Source: CADEED01 sp035525785 | GTDB taxonomy: Bacteria; Pseudomonadota; Gammaproteobacteria; Steroidobacterales; Steroidobacteraceae | Assembly: GCA_035525785.1 (NCBI GenBank) | Contig: DATLDQ010000048.1 | Span: 95,447-159,446, forward strand | DNA: 64,000 nt | Direction of reading: 5' to 3' | In this document: in pieces, positions 20,722 through 29,274 of the stretch | Layout: every line of letters starts with the position of its first letter | How positions within the stretch are numbered: the stretch's first letter is position 1 | Notes under the pieces: model-generated | Databases searched by the model: none | What the model was told of the DNA's origin: nothing | The model's input: only the letters and a program-made list of their open reading frames with translations | Made by a program: the position numbers and the translations under genes

Positions 20722-21663
20722 CTAGTTGGCCTTGGGCGTTTCAGCCGGCGCGGCAGCAGGCGCCACGGCGGGCGCGGCCGCGGCTGCGGCCGCCGGAGCT
20801 GCGGCGGGCGCCGCTGCCAGGGCCTTGGCCGTCTCCGTGTTCAATGCAGGCTCGACCTTCGCGGTCCGCAGCAAGTCATCCGACTGCTTGGTGAGCTTCT
20901 TGGTCAGCACGAATTTGCCGAGCTGATCCTTCACTTGCTCGAACGCTGGCGGCTGCGCGTCGCGCGTGTCCTCGAGTTGCACGACGTGCCAGCCCATGCG
21001 CGTCTGCACGGGGCGAGGGGTGGTCTCGCCTTTCTTGAGCTGGCTCACGGCCGCGCCGAATTCCGGGCCCATGGCATTGGGCGGGAACCAGCCAAGTTCG
21101 CCGCCCTGCGCTGCGGACTGCTTGTGGATGGACATCTGCTTCGCGAGAGCAGCGAATTCCGCGCCGCCCTTGAGGCGTTCGATGACCTTCTGCGCCACGT
21201 CCTCGCCGCTCACGACGATGTGCCGCGCGCGCAGCTCGACGTTGGGCATCGACGCGAGCTGCGCCTCGTACTCGGCGCGCAGCTCGGCTTCGGTGGGCAC
21301 GCTTTCTTTCGCAAGCTTCTGCGCCGTTGCCTGCTGGATGAGCTGCAGCCGCGAGATCTCGATGGCCGACGCCAACTCGGGCTCCTTGAGCATGCCGTTC
21401 TTCTCGGCCTCCTGCGCGAACAGCTCGATGCGGACCAGGTTCTCGCGAATCTGCTCGCGGTCCTCGACCGAGATGTCCGCGTAGGGCTTGCGCGCCAGCG
21501 TGGCCGCGTAGAACTCGTACGTCTGCTGGCTGATGGGCTTGCCGTTGACGGTGACGGCCGGGGGCGAGGCGGGGGCCGCCGGGGCTGCCGGCTTTTCGGC
21601 TTGCTTGCTGCAAGCCGCCAGGGCCAGCGCCGCGCCAATGGCGAGGATATGGGTAACTTTCAT
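20722..21663 (-). CDS. Parvulin-type peptidyl-prolyl isomerase lipoprotein
   Basis: 313 residues. The signal peptide ends in a lipobox (ALAAC, Cys about residue 18), so it should be lipid-anchored. A SurA/PpiD-like N-terminal helical chaperone region (about 40-140) is followed by one rotamase domain (about 145-240: ARHIVVSGEDVAQKVIE; GGELGWF; MGWHVVQLED). The C-terminal ~45 residues are almost only Ala and Pro. The start is at the Met followed by KVTHIL, giving a clean signal. It probably helps fold envelope proteins. EpsD- or PrsA-like names are possible but not proven. Confidence 0.85.
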   Translation of the reverse strand: MKVTHILAIGAALALAACSKQAEKPAAPAAPASPPAVTVNGKPISQQTYEFYAATLARKPYADISVEDREQIRENLVRIELFAQEAEKNGMLKEPELASAIEISRLQLIQQATAQKLAKESVPTEAELRAEYEAQLASMPNVELRARHIVVSGEDVAQKVIERLKGGAEFAALAKQMSIHKQSAAQGGELGWFPPNAMGPEFGAAVSQLKKGETTPRPVQTRMGWHVVQLEDTRDAQPPAFEQVKDQLGKFVLTKKLTKQSDDLLRTAKVEPALNTETAKALAAAPAAAPAAAAAAAPAVAPAAAPAETPKAN

Positions 21664-21695
21664 TTGATCTCTCAAGACGTTGTTTTCAAGGGTGA

Positions 21696-21965
21696 TCAGT
21701 TGTTGTTATCGGGCACGCGCGCGTCGATCGATAACGCATGTATGTCGCGGCCCATCAATTCGGCGGCGGCAGCATAGACCATCCGGTGTCGTTCCACCGC
21801 GCTGCGGCCCGAGAAGGCGGCGGCGGCGATCGTGACGTGAAAATGCCCGCCTTCGCGCGCTCCCGCGTGACCCGCGTGCTTCGCACTGTCGTCACGGATG
21901 TCGAGCAGGGTGGGGCTCAGCGCCACTTCCAGTGCCGCGCGCAACCGGTCGACGCGAACGGTCAC
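21696..21965 (-). CDS. bolA: BolA family protein
   Basis: 89 residues with the BolA signature: DDSAKHAGHAGAREGGHF, then SGRSAVERHRMVY and IHALSI near the end. BolA proteins act with monothiol glutaredoxins in Fe-S trafficking and influence morphology and stress response. The start is a GTG overlapping the yciB stop codon (GTGA), a translational-coupling arrangement. The yciB-bolA pair followed by a PPIase gene is found in other proteobacteria. No histidine-rich extension or fusion is seen. Confidence 0.88.
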   Translation of the reverse strand: MTVRVDRLRAALEVALSPTLLDIRDDSAKHAGHAGAREGGHFHVTIAAAAFSGRSAVERHRMVYAAAAELMGRDIHALSIDARVPDNNN

Positions 21966-22525
21966 GCGGATTCCTTCGGGCCGTCCTTGGACTCGTATCC
22001 CCGCAGCAGCCAGAAGACGATGCCGATGTTGAATGCAAACAGCAGCGGGATGGTCAGCCACGACTTGAAGAACACCCAGGTCTTCTCGCTCATGGTGAAT
22101 GCCACCCAGAGATTGACCCCGCCCAGCGCTGCGTAGAACAGCGCCGAGAACAGCGACAGCCCTCGCCATGTGGATGGTGCCACCGCATGGTCCGGGGGAA
22201 TCGCGGCCGACATCAGTCGTTCGAGCAGGGTCTTCTGTCCTATCCAGACGCTGCCCGCCAGCACCACCGCGAGCAGCCAGTAGAAAACGGTGGCCTTCCA
22301 CTGGATGAAGCGCACGTCGTGCAGGATCAGCGTCGCCGCGCCGAACACCCAGACCATGACGGCGCTGATGAGGTGCATCTTGGGAACGGTGCGCTTCCGG
22401 ATCCAGTCCCAGCCGATCAGCAGCACCATGGCGACCATCAGCGTCGCGGTTGCCACATAGATGCCCCCGATGAACCAGGCGACGAAGAAGGCGGCGAGCG
22501 GCAGCAGTTCGATCAGCGTTTCCAT
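21962..22525 (-). CDS. yciB: Inner membrane septation protein YciB
   Basis: 187 residues with about five membrane segments (near 7-25, 28-40, 52-68, 80-95, 125-140 and 152-172). The FFVAWFIGGIYVATA start, the RxVPKMH motif and the GGVNLWVAFTMSEKTWVFFK segment are typical of the YciB/IspZ family. It is linked to cell-envelope synthesis and septation. It starts divergently from yciO and overlaps bolA by 4 nt. Confidence 0.9.
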   Translation of the reverse strand: METLIELLPLAAFFVAWFIGGIYVATATLMVAMVLLIGWDWIRKRTVPKMHLISAVMVWVFGAATLILHDVRFIQWKATVFYWLLAVVLAGSVWIGQKTLLERLMSAAIPPDHAVAPSTWRGLSLFSALFYAALGGVNLWVAFTMSEKTWVFFKSWLTIPLLFAFNIGIVFWLLRGYESKDGPKESA

Positions 22526-22647
22526 GCAGGAGGATTCTGTCCCGTGATGGCAGGGTGGCCGGAAGGGGCGCGTATGATACCGGGCCCGCCGTGCGAAAGT
22601 TCGCGCGCGCTATTTTCCATGGGCCGCGCGCGAGCGCGGGCGTCATT

Positions 22648-23271
22648 TTGAGCCAGTACTTCGAGCTCCATCTCCAGAATCCGCAGCTGCGCCTGATCCG
22701 GCGTGCGGCGGAAATCGTGCGCGAGGGCGGGGTCATCGTGTATCCGACCGATTCCTGCTACGCGCTCGGCTGTCACATCGGCGACAAGGACGCGCTGGAT
22801 CGAATCCGCCGCATCCGCGACGCCGACCGGCATCATCACTTCACGCTGGTGTGCCGCGATCTCACCGAGATCGCGAAGTACGCGAAGGTCGAGAACTGGC
22901 AGTTCCGCATGCTCAAGGCGTCGACGCCGGGCCCGTACACCTTCCTGCTGCCAGCCACCAAGGAAACTCCGCGGCGGCTGCAGCATGACAAGCGTCGAAC
23001 CATCGGCATCCGCGTGCCGGATCACGAGGTGCCGCGGCTGCTGCTGGCCGAGCTCGGCGAACCCATCATGAGCTCGACCCTGCTCCTGCCTGGTGACGAG
23101 CTGCCGCTCACCGACGGGCGCGAGATCAGAAACCGGCTCGAGCATCAAGTGGATTGCGTGCTCGACGGTGGCCATTGCGGCATCGAGCCCACGACTGTCG
23201 TCGACCTCGCCGTGACACCGCCCGTGGTGACGAGGATTGGTCGGGGATCGCTGGAAACGCTCGGGCTGTAG
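22648..23271 (+). CDS. yciO: YciO, Sua5/YrdC-family protein
   Basis: 207 residues, close to E. coli YciO (206). The protein begins SQYFELHLQNPQLRLI and has VIVYPTDSCYALGC plus the RRTIGIRVP segment typical of the TsaC/Sua5/YciO fold, which binds ATP and RNA. TsaC makes threonylcarbamoyl-AMP; YciO's own role is uncertain. The TTG at 22648 was preferred over an upstream ATG because it gives the family N terminus; the extra 31 residues of the longer frame match nothing. The ribosome binding site is weak. Confidence 0.85.
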   Translation: MSQYFELHLQNPQLRLIRRAAEIVREGGVIVYPTDSCYALGCHIGDKDALDRIRRIRDADRHHHFTLVCRDLTEIAKYAKVENWQFRMLKASTPGPYTFLLPATKETPRRLQHDKRRTIGIRVPDHEVPRLLLAELGEPIMSSTLLLPGDELPLTDGREIRNRLEHQVDCVLDGGHCGIEPTTVVDLAVTPPVVTRIGRGSLETLGL

Positions 23272-23387
23272 CGCCGCTGCGGGGCGCGGGATTCTCGTTG
23301 GGTGCTGGGGGATGCGAGGAATTGTCGCCGGGTTTCACGCAGCAGCCCGCGACCCCGAGAACCCCGTGCCGGGCACCACTTCCCCGC

Positions 23388-23393
23388 TATACT
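23388..23393 (+). promoter_or_regulatory. -10 element close to the trpS start
   Basis: TATACT ends 12 nt before the trpS GTG, so a transcript from it would have a leader of about six bases. There is no Shine-Dalgarno in that interval and no clear -35 match. Confidence 0.35.
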
Positions 23394-23405
23394 TCGCGCC
23401 TTCAC

Positions 23406-24620
23406 GTGAGCAGTCATCCGCAAGCAAAACGAGTCCTATCCGGCATGCGTCCGACGGGTCAGTTGCACCTCGGCAACTACCACGGCGCGCTCAAGAACTG
23501 GGTGGACCTTCAATACCAGTACGAGTGCTACTTCTTCGTGGCCGACTGGCACATGCTCACGACGGGCTACGAAGACACCAAGCAGCTGCCGAAATTCATC
23601 CAGGAGATGCTCATCGACTGGCTCGCGGCGGGTCTCAACCCGGGCGTGTCCACGTTGTTCGTGCAATCGCAGGTGCCCGAGCACGCCGAGCTGCACTTGC
23701 TCCTGTCGATGATCACGCCGCTCGGCTGGCTCGAACGCGTGCCGAGTTACAAGGATCAGCAGGAAGCGCTCAAGGAAAAGGATCTCGCCACCTACGGTTT
23801 CCTCGGCTATCCACTGCTGCAGACCGCCGATATCCTGCTCTACAAGCCTGCGTACGTGCCCGTGGGGGAGGACCAGGTCGCCCACGTGGAGATCACGCGC
23901 GAAGTCGCGCGTCGCTTCAATCACCTGTACGGACGCGAGCCCGACTTCGAGACCAAGGTCGAGAAAGCGGTCAAGCAGCTCGGCGGGCGCAACAGCACCA
24001 TGTACAAGCAGTTGCGCAAGAAATTCCAGGAGAACGGCGACCAGCTGGCGCTCGAGAAAGCGCGCGAAGTGGTCACCGCCAACACGCGGCTCACCGTCGC
24101 CGATCGCGACCGGTTGTTAGGTTACCTGGAAGGCGGCAGCGTCAGCATCCTGCCCGAGCCGCAGGTGCTGCTCACGGCCACGCCCAAGGTCCCGGGTCTG
24201 GACGGTCGCAAGATGTCCAAGTCGTACGGCAACACGATCGGCCTGCGCGAAGACCCGGACGAAGTCGCGAAGAAGCTCAGGCAGATGCAGACCGACCCGG
24301 CCCGCGTGCGCCGCACCGACCCGGGCAATCCGGACATCTGCCCGGTGTTCGACCTGCACAAGATCTACTCCAGCGAAGAAACGCGTATCTGGGCCGCGAA
24401 CGGCTGCCGCACCGCGGGCATCGGCTGCCTCGACTGCAAGAAGCCGGTGATCGACAAGGTGGTCGAGGAGATCTCCGGCATCCGCAAGCGCGCGGTGGAA
24501 TTCGAGGAGAACCCGGAGCTGGTGCGCAACATCATCGCCGAAGGCGCGGAAAAGGCGCGCGACGCGGCACGCGCCACCATGGATGACGTGCGCCACGCCA
24601 TGAACCTGCGCGTCGACTAG
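23406..24620 (+). CDS. trpS: Tryptophanyl-tRNA synthetase
   Basis: 404-residue class I synthetase that charges tRNA(Trp). The HIGH-type motif is GQLHLGNYHG and the KMSKS motif is KMSKSYGNTI (near residue 275). It is of the longer bacterial type with an extra C-terminal Cys-containing segment (GCRTAGIGCLDCKKP). The GTG at 23406 gives the usual short N terminus before KRVLSGMRPTG; upstream in-frame codons translate to unlike sequence that overlaps yciO. No Shine-Dalgarno is visible, and a TATACT element sits just ahead. scpA follows after 24 nt. Confidence 0.95.
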   Translation: MSSHPQAKRVLSGMRPTGQLHLGNYHGALKNWVDLQYQYECYFFVADWHMLTTGYEDTKQLPKFIQEMLIDWLAAGLNPGVSTLFVQSQVPEHAELHLLLSMITPLGWLERVPSYKDQQEALKEKDLATYGFLGYPLLQTADILLYKPAYVPVGEDQVAHVEITREVARRFNHLYGREPDFETKVEKAVKQLGGRNSTMYKQLRKKFQENGDQLALEKAREVVTANTRLTVADRDRLLGYLEGGSVSILPEPQVLLTATPKVPGLDGRKMSKSYGNTIGLREDPDEVAKKLRQMQTDPARVRRTDPGNPDICPVFDLHKIYSSEETRIWAANGCRTAGIGCLDCKKPVIDKVVEEISGIRKRAVEFEENPELVRNIIAEGAEKARDAARATMDDVRHAMNLRVD

Positions 24621-24644
24621 CTAGGCCTGGACAGGAGACAACGG

Positions 24645-25709
24645 ATGGCCAAATCAAAAGCGGACCTGCGCGTGGTGGTGGACAACTCCGCCGGAGGGCC
24701 GGGGTCCGACGCCGACGCGATCGACAAGCCGATGTCCCCCGAGCAGGTGGAGATGCCGTTCGCCATCGTGAATGGCGAAGCGATCACGCAGCTTCCGAAG
24801 GATCTCTACATCCCGCCGCAGGCGCTGGAAGTATTCCTCGATGCGTTCGAAGGGCCGCTCGACCTGCTGCTGTACATGATCCGGCGGCAGAATCTCGACA
24901 TCCTCGACATCCCGATCGCCGACATCACCAAGCAGTACATGGAATACATCGGGCTCATGGCCGACATGCAGCTCGAGCTCGCGGGCGAATACCTGGTCAT
25001 GGCCGCCACGCTGGCCGAGATCAAGTCGCGCATGCTGCTGCCGCGCGCCGTGGACCCGAACGCCGGCGAAGAGGGCGACCCGCGCGCCGACCTCGTGCGC
25101 CGCCTGCAGGAATACGAGCGCTTCAAGAGCGCCGCCGAGAGCATCGACCGGATCCCGCGCCTGGACCGGGATACCTGGGTGGGCAGCGCCGACCTCGTAG
25201 AACGCAAGAGCTCGCGTCCGCTGCCGCAGATCGCCATGCAGGAAATGCTCATGGCCTTCCGCGAGGTGGTCCAGCGCTCCGAGATGTTCGCGCATCACCT
25301 TATCCGCCGCGAGCGGCTGTCGGTGCGCGTGCGCATGTCTGATATCCTCTCGAACCTCGAACGCGCGAGCTTCGTGGAGTTCGTGAACCTCTTCAAAGCC
25401 GAAGAGGGCCGCATGGGCGTCACGGTCACCTTCGTGGCGATCCTCGAGCTGGTGCGCGAGGGTCTCATCGAGATCGTGCAGACCGAGGCTTACGCGCCCA
25501 TCCACGTGCGCAGGGGCGAAGGGCAGCGGGGTCTCAAACTCGCGGTGGACAACGACGCCAAGCTCGACGCGGCGGCCAATGAGCCGAGCATGGAGCCCGA
25601 CATCGAAGGCACTGCCACGTCGTACATAGACGATCTCGACGACGACTCATCGGACACCGACCAGGCCGATGCGGATGGCACCAGTACGGACGGAGAACAG
25701 CATGAGTGA
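24645..25709 (+). CDS. scpA: Segregation and condensation protein A
   Basis: 354-residue kleisin subunit that bridges the Smc heads. The N-terminal domain begins around residue 60 with VFLDAFEGPLDLLLYMIRRQNLDILDIPIADITKQY-type sequence, the strongest family signature. The C-terminal winged helix lies around residues 230-290. The last 50 residues are acidic and poorly conserved. GGAGA precedes the ATG. It overlaps scpB by 8 nt, so the two are translated together. Confidence 0.93.
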   Translation: MAKSKADLRVVVDNSAGGPGSDADAIDKPMSPEQVEMPFAIVNGEAITQLPKDLYIPPQALEVFLDAFEGPLDLLLYMIRRQNLDILDIPIADITKQYMEYIGLMADMQLELAGEYLVMAATLAEIKSRMLLPRAVDPNAGEEGDPRADLVRRLQEYERFKSAAESIDRIPRLDRDTWVGSADLVERKSSRPLPQIAMQEMLMAFREVVQRSEMFAHHLIRRERLSVRVRMSDILSNLERASFVEFVNLFKAEEGRMGVTVTFVAILELVREGLIEIVQTEAYAPIHVRRGEGQRGLKLAVDNDAKLDAAANEPSMEPDIEGTATSYIDDLDDDSSDTDQADADGTSTDGEQHE

Positions 25710-26544
25710 TGCCTACATCAAGAACGTGATCGAGGCGGCGCTGCTGGCCGCCGGCCGTCCCGTGCCGGTGTCCGAACTTCAGCAGATGTTCGACGAGCAC
25801 TCGCGGCCCACCACCAAAGAGCTGCGCGCCATCCTCGACACCCTCGCCGCCGACTACGAGGGTCGCGGCGTGGCCATCAAGGAAACCGCCAACGGTTTCC
25901 GTTTCCAGGTGCGCACCGAGTTCGCGCAGGAAGTGTCGCGCCTCTGGCCCGATCGACCCAAGAAGTATTCGCGCGCGCTGCTCGAGACGCTGGCGTTGAT
26001 CGCCTATCGCCAGCCCATCACGCGTGCCGAAATCGAGCACGTCCGCGGCGTCGCCGTGAATCCCGAAATCGTCAAGACGCTCATGGAGCGCAACTGGGTG
26101 CGCGTCGTCGGTCATCGCGACGTGCCCGGTCATCCCGAGCTGCTCGGCACCACGCCCGACTTCCTCGACTACTTCTCGCTCAAGTCCATCGATGACCTGC
26201 CGCCGCTCGCGGAGCTCAAGTCACTCTCCGATCTCAACCTGCAGTTGCCGCTGCCGGTCAACGGCGACGGCCAGCCCGACGCGGGGGCGGCCGCAGGCGA
26301 GGGTGGCGCGAACGGTGAAGCCGCGGCCGCGGGAGCAGCGGCCGATGGAGCGGTTCCGGTGGATACGGCTGAAGTCGCCATCGTCAACGCGGGCGCGGAC
26401 GAGCCCGCCGCCGAGGCGCCGGTCGCGAGTCGCAATGACGGCGGCCTGGACGCGGCGGCCGACGAGGACGATGAAGAAGAATTGTCGGCGCCGGGTAGTT
26501 CGGCCAGCGGTCTCGTCGCGGCGCCGCCGTCGGACGAGCAGTAA
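25702..26544 (+). CDS. scpB: Segregation and condensation protein B
   Basis: 280-residue condensin partner with two winged-helix domains (about residues 1-80 and 90-165). Family blocks include IEAALLAAGRPVPVSELQ and TLALIAYRQPITRAEIEHVRG. Residues after about 185 are a low-complexity Ala/Gly/Asp-rich tail, longer than usual. The start overlaps the end of scpA and is preceded by GGAGAACAGC. scpA-scpB-rluB is a conserved order. Confidence 0.92.
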   Translation: MSDAYIKNVIEAALLAAGRPVPVSELQQMFDEHSRPTTKELRAILDTLAADYEGRGVAIKETANGFRFQVRTEFAQEVSRLWPDRPKKYSRALLETLALIAYRQPITRAEIEHVRGVAVNPEIVKTLMERNWVRVVGHRDVPGHPELLGTTPDFLDYFSLKSIDDLPPLAELKSLSDLNLQLPLPVNGDGQPDAGAAAGEGGANGEAAAAGAAADGAVPVDTAEVAIVNAGADEPAAEAPVASRNDGGLDAAADEDDEEELSAPGSSASGLVAAPPSDEQ

Positions 26545-26559
26545 GCCGGGAGAGCACGC

Positions 26560-27369
26560 ATGCCGCGCCCCCGTCCGGCGCCGGCCGGTCCGGCACGTGG
26601 GGCCGGCTCGGAGCGGCTGCAGAAATACCTGGCGCAACGCGGTCTGGGTTCTCGCCGCGCCATCGAAGAATGGATCCGCGCGCAACGGATCACCGTCAAC
26701 GGCCGCATCGCCGAGCTCGGCCTCAAGGTCACGCCCCAGGATGACATCCGCCTCGACGGCCGCCAGGTGCGCACGCGCGCGGCGGCGTCGGCCCAGGTCT
26801 TCGTGTTCAACCGCTCGGCCGGCGATCCACTGCAATCCGCGAATGCCGCGCGCGATGCGGGCGGCTTGCGCGCCCCACTCATCGACCGGCTGCCCAAGAC
26901 CGCCGGTCGACGCTTCGTCGCCGTGAGTCCCATGCCTGGCATCGATGGCGGGCTCGAGCTCGTAACCTCGGATGGTGCGCTCGCGACGCGCCTGCAACGC
27001 GCGGTCCACAAACTGGCCAGCGAATTCTCGGTGCGCGTGAAGGGCCTGTTGGGCCCGGATCAGCTCGAGGGCGTGAAGAGCGGCAAGCTCGATCGTCCCG
27101 CGCGCATGGTCATCGACACCGTGACGACGAGCGAGGCGGATCTCGAAGGCTCGAACCGCTGGTACTGGGTGACGGCGCGCGGCGCCAGTGGCAAGGACAT
27201 CCGCCAGCTGTTCGAGCGACAAGGCGCGCTGGTCAGCCGCGTGATGCGCATCTCGATGGGTAGTTTGGTGTTGGACAAGACATTGTCGCGTGGCCAGTAC
27301 CGCCAGCTCGAGGACGCCGAGATCGAGAAGTTGCTGGCATCACCCGCCGCCGAGCCGGCCGAAGACTGA
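26560..27369 (+). CDS. rluB: RsuA/RluB-family protein with degenerate catalytic motif
   Basis: 269 residues. An N-terminal S4 RNA-binding domain (about 18-70: RLQKYLAQRGLGSRRAIEEWI) is followed by a pseudouridine-synthase-like domain (about 78-265). RluB normally modifies 23S rRNA U2605 with an Asp in GRLD. Here the aligned residues are S123-P-M-P126, followed by GID and the conserved GLxLxTxDG block, so the catalytic Asp is not in place. The later basic EGRNRExRR element reads GASGKDIRQ. The frame is intact. It is in the scpAB-rluB position, so it descends from RluB but may be catalytically dead or altered. GGGAGAG precedes the ATG. Confidence 0.8.
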   Translation: MPRPRPAPAGPARGAGSERLQKYLAQRGLGSRRAIEEWIRAQRITVNGRIAELGLKVTPQDDIRLDGRQVRTRAAASAQVFVFNRSAGDPLQSANAARDAGGLRAPLIDRLPKTAGRRFVAVSPMPGIDGGLELVTSDGALATRLQRAVHKLASEFSVRVKGLLGPDQLEGVKSGKLDRPARMVIDTVTTSEADLEGSNRWYWVTARGASGKDIRQLFERQGALVSRVMRISMGSLVLDKTLSRGQYRQLEDAEIEKLLASPAAEPAED

Positions 27370-28487
27370 TGAAGATCTGGCTGCTGCCACTGGCGGTGCT
27401 GCTGGCAGCCTGTTCGCGCGATCCGCAATCCGACCCCGAGTACGCGCGGACCTGCCACGGATCACCGCTGCGCACGGTCGAAGAGCGGAATGCCGCCCTC
27501 GAAGAGGGCTACACGATCAATGGCCGATTCGATTGCATCGACATCCACTCCTACGAGGTCCGCCAGGAGGAGATGCAGCTGGACCGCGCCGCGGCGGAAC
27601 AGGCTGCGGCGAGACGTGCGGCGCAACGGCAGGTGGAGGTCGATCGCAGCCTCGCCGCCGAGCGCGAGGGATTCGCCACCGAAGTGTCCCTGCCGCGCAC
27701 GAGCCTGGACTTGCCCGCGCCCCCCGCAGCGTTGTTCCGTCGCTACGAGTACGACGCGCAGCGGGGACTCGTGGCGTTCGTCACGCCTGACCCCGGCGAC
27801 GGTGAAAAGCACCCGGCCATCCTCTGGATCACGGGCGGCGACTGCAATTCGCTCGATGACTTCTGGCAGGAGGGTTCACCCGACAACGAGCAGTCGGCCA
27901 GCGCCTGGCGCAAGGCGGGAGTCATCACGATGTTCGCGACCCTGCGCGGCGGCAACGCCAGCCGGGCGCACCGCGAGGCCTTCTTCGGTGAAGTCGACGA
28001 CGTGCGTGCCGCGGGCGCCTTCCTCGCGAAGCTGCCCTACGTGGACGCCGACCGGGTCTACCTCGGCGGACACAGCACCGGCGGTACGCTGGTTCTGCTG
28101 GTGGCAGAGAGCCTGGGCACCCATCCGGGGTTCGCGGGCGTGTTCGCCTTCGGCGCCGTTCGCTCGCCCGCCGTCTATCCACCGGATCTCATGGGCGTGG
28201 ATTTTGCCGCGCTGCCCGATCGCGAGCTGCGGCTGCGGTCGCCGCAGTACTGGCTCGAGGCCATCCGCGCGCCTACCTACCTCATCGAAGGCGCGGATCA
28301 GCCCGGAAACTCGCAGGAACTCGACGAACTGTGCGCGCTGACGCGCAACCCGGCGGTGCATTGCGTATCGGTGCCGGGCAAGAATCACTTCAGCGTATTG
28401 CACGCCGTGAACCAGGTGCTGGCCGCACGCGTGGCCGTCGGCGAGGATGACGAGCCGCTGATCAAGGCCGCGCAATTCGCGCGGTGA
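27369..28487 (+). CDS. Lipoprotein alpha/beta-hydrolase
   Basis: 372 residues. The N-terminal signal ends in a lipobox (LLAAC, Cys15). A charged helical segment lies at about 60-100, and an alpha/beta-hydrolase fold starts near 120. The nucleophile elbow is GHSTGG with Ser236; Asp310 (EGADQ) and His340 (KNHFSVLH) complete a likely triad. It resembles dienelactone-hydrolase or prolyl-oligopeptidase-like esterases, but the substrate is unknown. The start codon shares a base with the rluB stop (TGATG). Confidence 0.78.
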   Translation: MKIWLLPLAVLLAACSRDPQSDPEYARTCHGSPLRTVEERNAALEEGYTINGRFDCIDIHSYEVRQEEMQLDRAAAEQAAARRAAQRQVEVDRSLAAEREGFATEVSLPRTSLDLPAPPAALFRRYEYDAQRGLVAFVTPDPGDGEKHPAILWITGGDCNSLDDFWQEGSPDNEQSASAWRKAGVITMFATLRGGNASRAHREAFFGEVDDVRAAGAFLAKLPYVDADRVYLGGHSTGGTLVLLVAESLGTHPGFAGVFAFGAVRSPAVYPPDLMGVDFAALPDRELRLRSPQYWLEAIRAPTYLIEGADQPGNSQELDELCALTRNPAVHCVSVPGKNHFSVLHAVNQVLAARVAVGEDDEPLIKAAQFAR

Positions 28488-28505
28488 GCGCGTCCCGCGT
28501 CGGGC

Positions 28506-29270
28506 TCAACCGCCCTGGGCGGTGAATCGTTGGCCAGTGATGCCCCGGCTGGCCGGGCCTAACAACGCGAGATAGGCCGGAGTCAGCGACTCCGGCGTCG
28601 GCAGCGTCTGCTGGTCCTCGGATGGATAGGCCGCGCGTCGCATGGCAGTGCGGACCTTGCCCGGATCGATGATGTTCACGCGGACGTTCGACGTGTTCTC
28701 GAGCTCGGGCGCGAGCACCTGGGCGAGACCTTCCACGGCGAACTTGGACACCGAATACGCGCCCCAGTAGGCGCGGCCGCGCGCGCCGACGCCACTCGAC
28801 GTGAACAACACCGACGCGTCATTCGACTTGCGCAGCAGTGGCAACAGGTACTGTGTGAGTACGAATGCGGCCGTGACGTTCACATGCATGACGCGCATGA
28901 ACATGGGCACGTCGAATTGCTCGATCGGCGTGAGCGCGCCGAGCAGCGCAGCGTTGTGCAGCAGCGCATCGAGCCTGCCGTAGCGCTGCTCGATGGCTGC
29001 CGCGACGGCCTCGTAGTCTGCCGCCAGCGCCTTCTCGAGATCGAGGGGCACGATGCTGGCTTCGGGCGCGCCCAGCTTCCCGATCTCGGCATGCACGCCT
29101 TCGAGCTTCTTCACGCTGCGACCCAACAGGATGACTTGCGCGCCGGCCTGCGCCAGCGCCAGCGAGACGGCGCGGCCGATGCCCGAACCCGCACCCGTCA
29201 CCAGGACGACACGGCCGGAAAATTCATGGGATACCGGTGTGTGCCGGCGCGGATCGAAGGTGGCGTTCAT
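28506..29270 (-). CDS. Short-chain dehydrogenase/reductase, YciK-like
   Basis: 254 residues with the NAD(P)-binding TGAGSGIG motif, NAA at the usual position (LHNAALLG) and the catalytic YxxxK as YSVSK, with Ser in FTSSGVG. The whole sequence follows E. coli YciK closely (SVGRQGRANWGAY-type block here as GVGARGRAYWGAY). Substrate is not established. The Met at 29270 is used because it gives the family N terminus; the longer frame runs into rmuC. It lies 4 nt after rmuC and ends the ubiG-gph-rmuC-SDR operon. Confidence 0.88.
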   Translation of the reverse strand: MNATFDPRRHTPVSHEFSGRVVLVTGAGSGIGRAVSLALAQAGAQVILLGRSVKKLEGVHAEIGKLGAPEASIVPLDLEKALAADYEAVAAAIEQRYGRLDALLHNAALLGALTPIEQFDVPMFMRVMHVNVTAAFVLTQYLLPLLRKSNDASVLFTSSGVGARGRAYWGAYSVSKFAVEGLAQVLAPELENTSNVRVNIIDPGKVRTAMRRAAYPSEDQQTLPTPESLTPAYLALLGPASRGITGQRFTAQGG

Positions 29271-29274
29271 GGGG

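Noticed and set aside
22573..22578. TATGAT as -10 for yciO
   Set aside because: No -35 match and about 70 nt of leader with no support.
26560..27369. rluB as a frameshifted pseudogene
   Set aside because: The frame is intact with both domains and a proper operon position; no alternative frame restores GRLD, so divergence is the better explanation.
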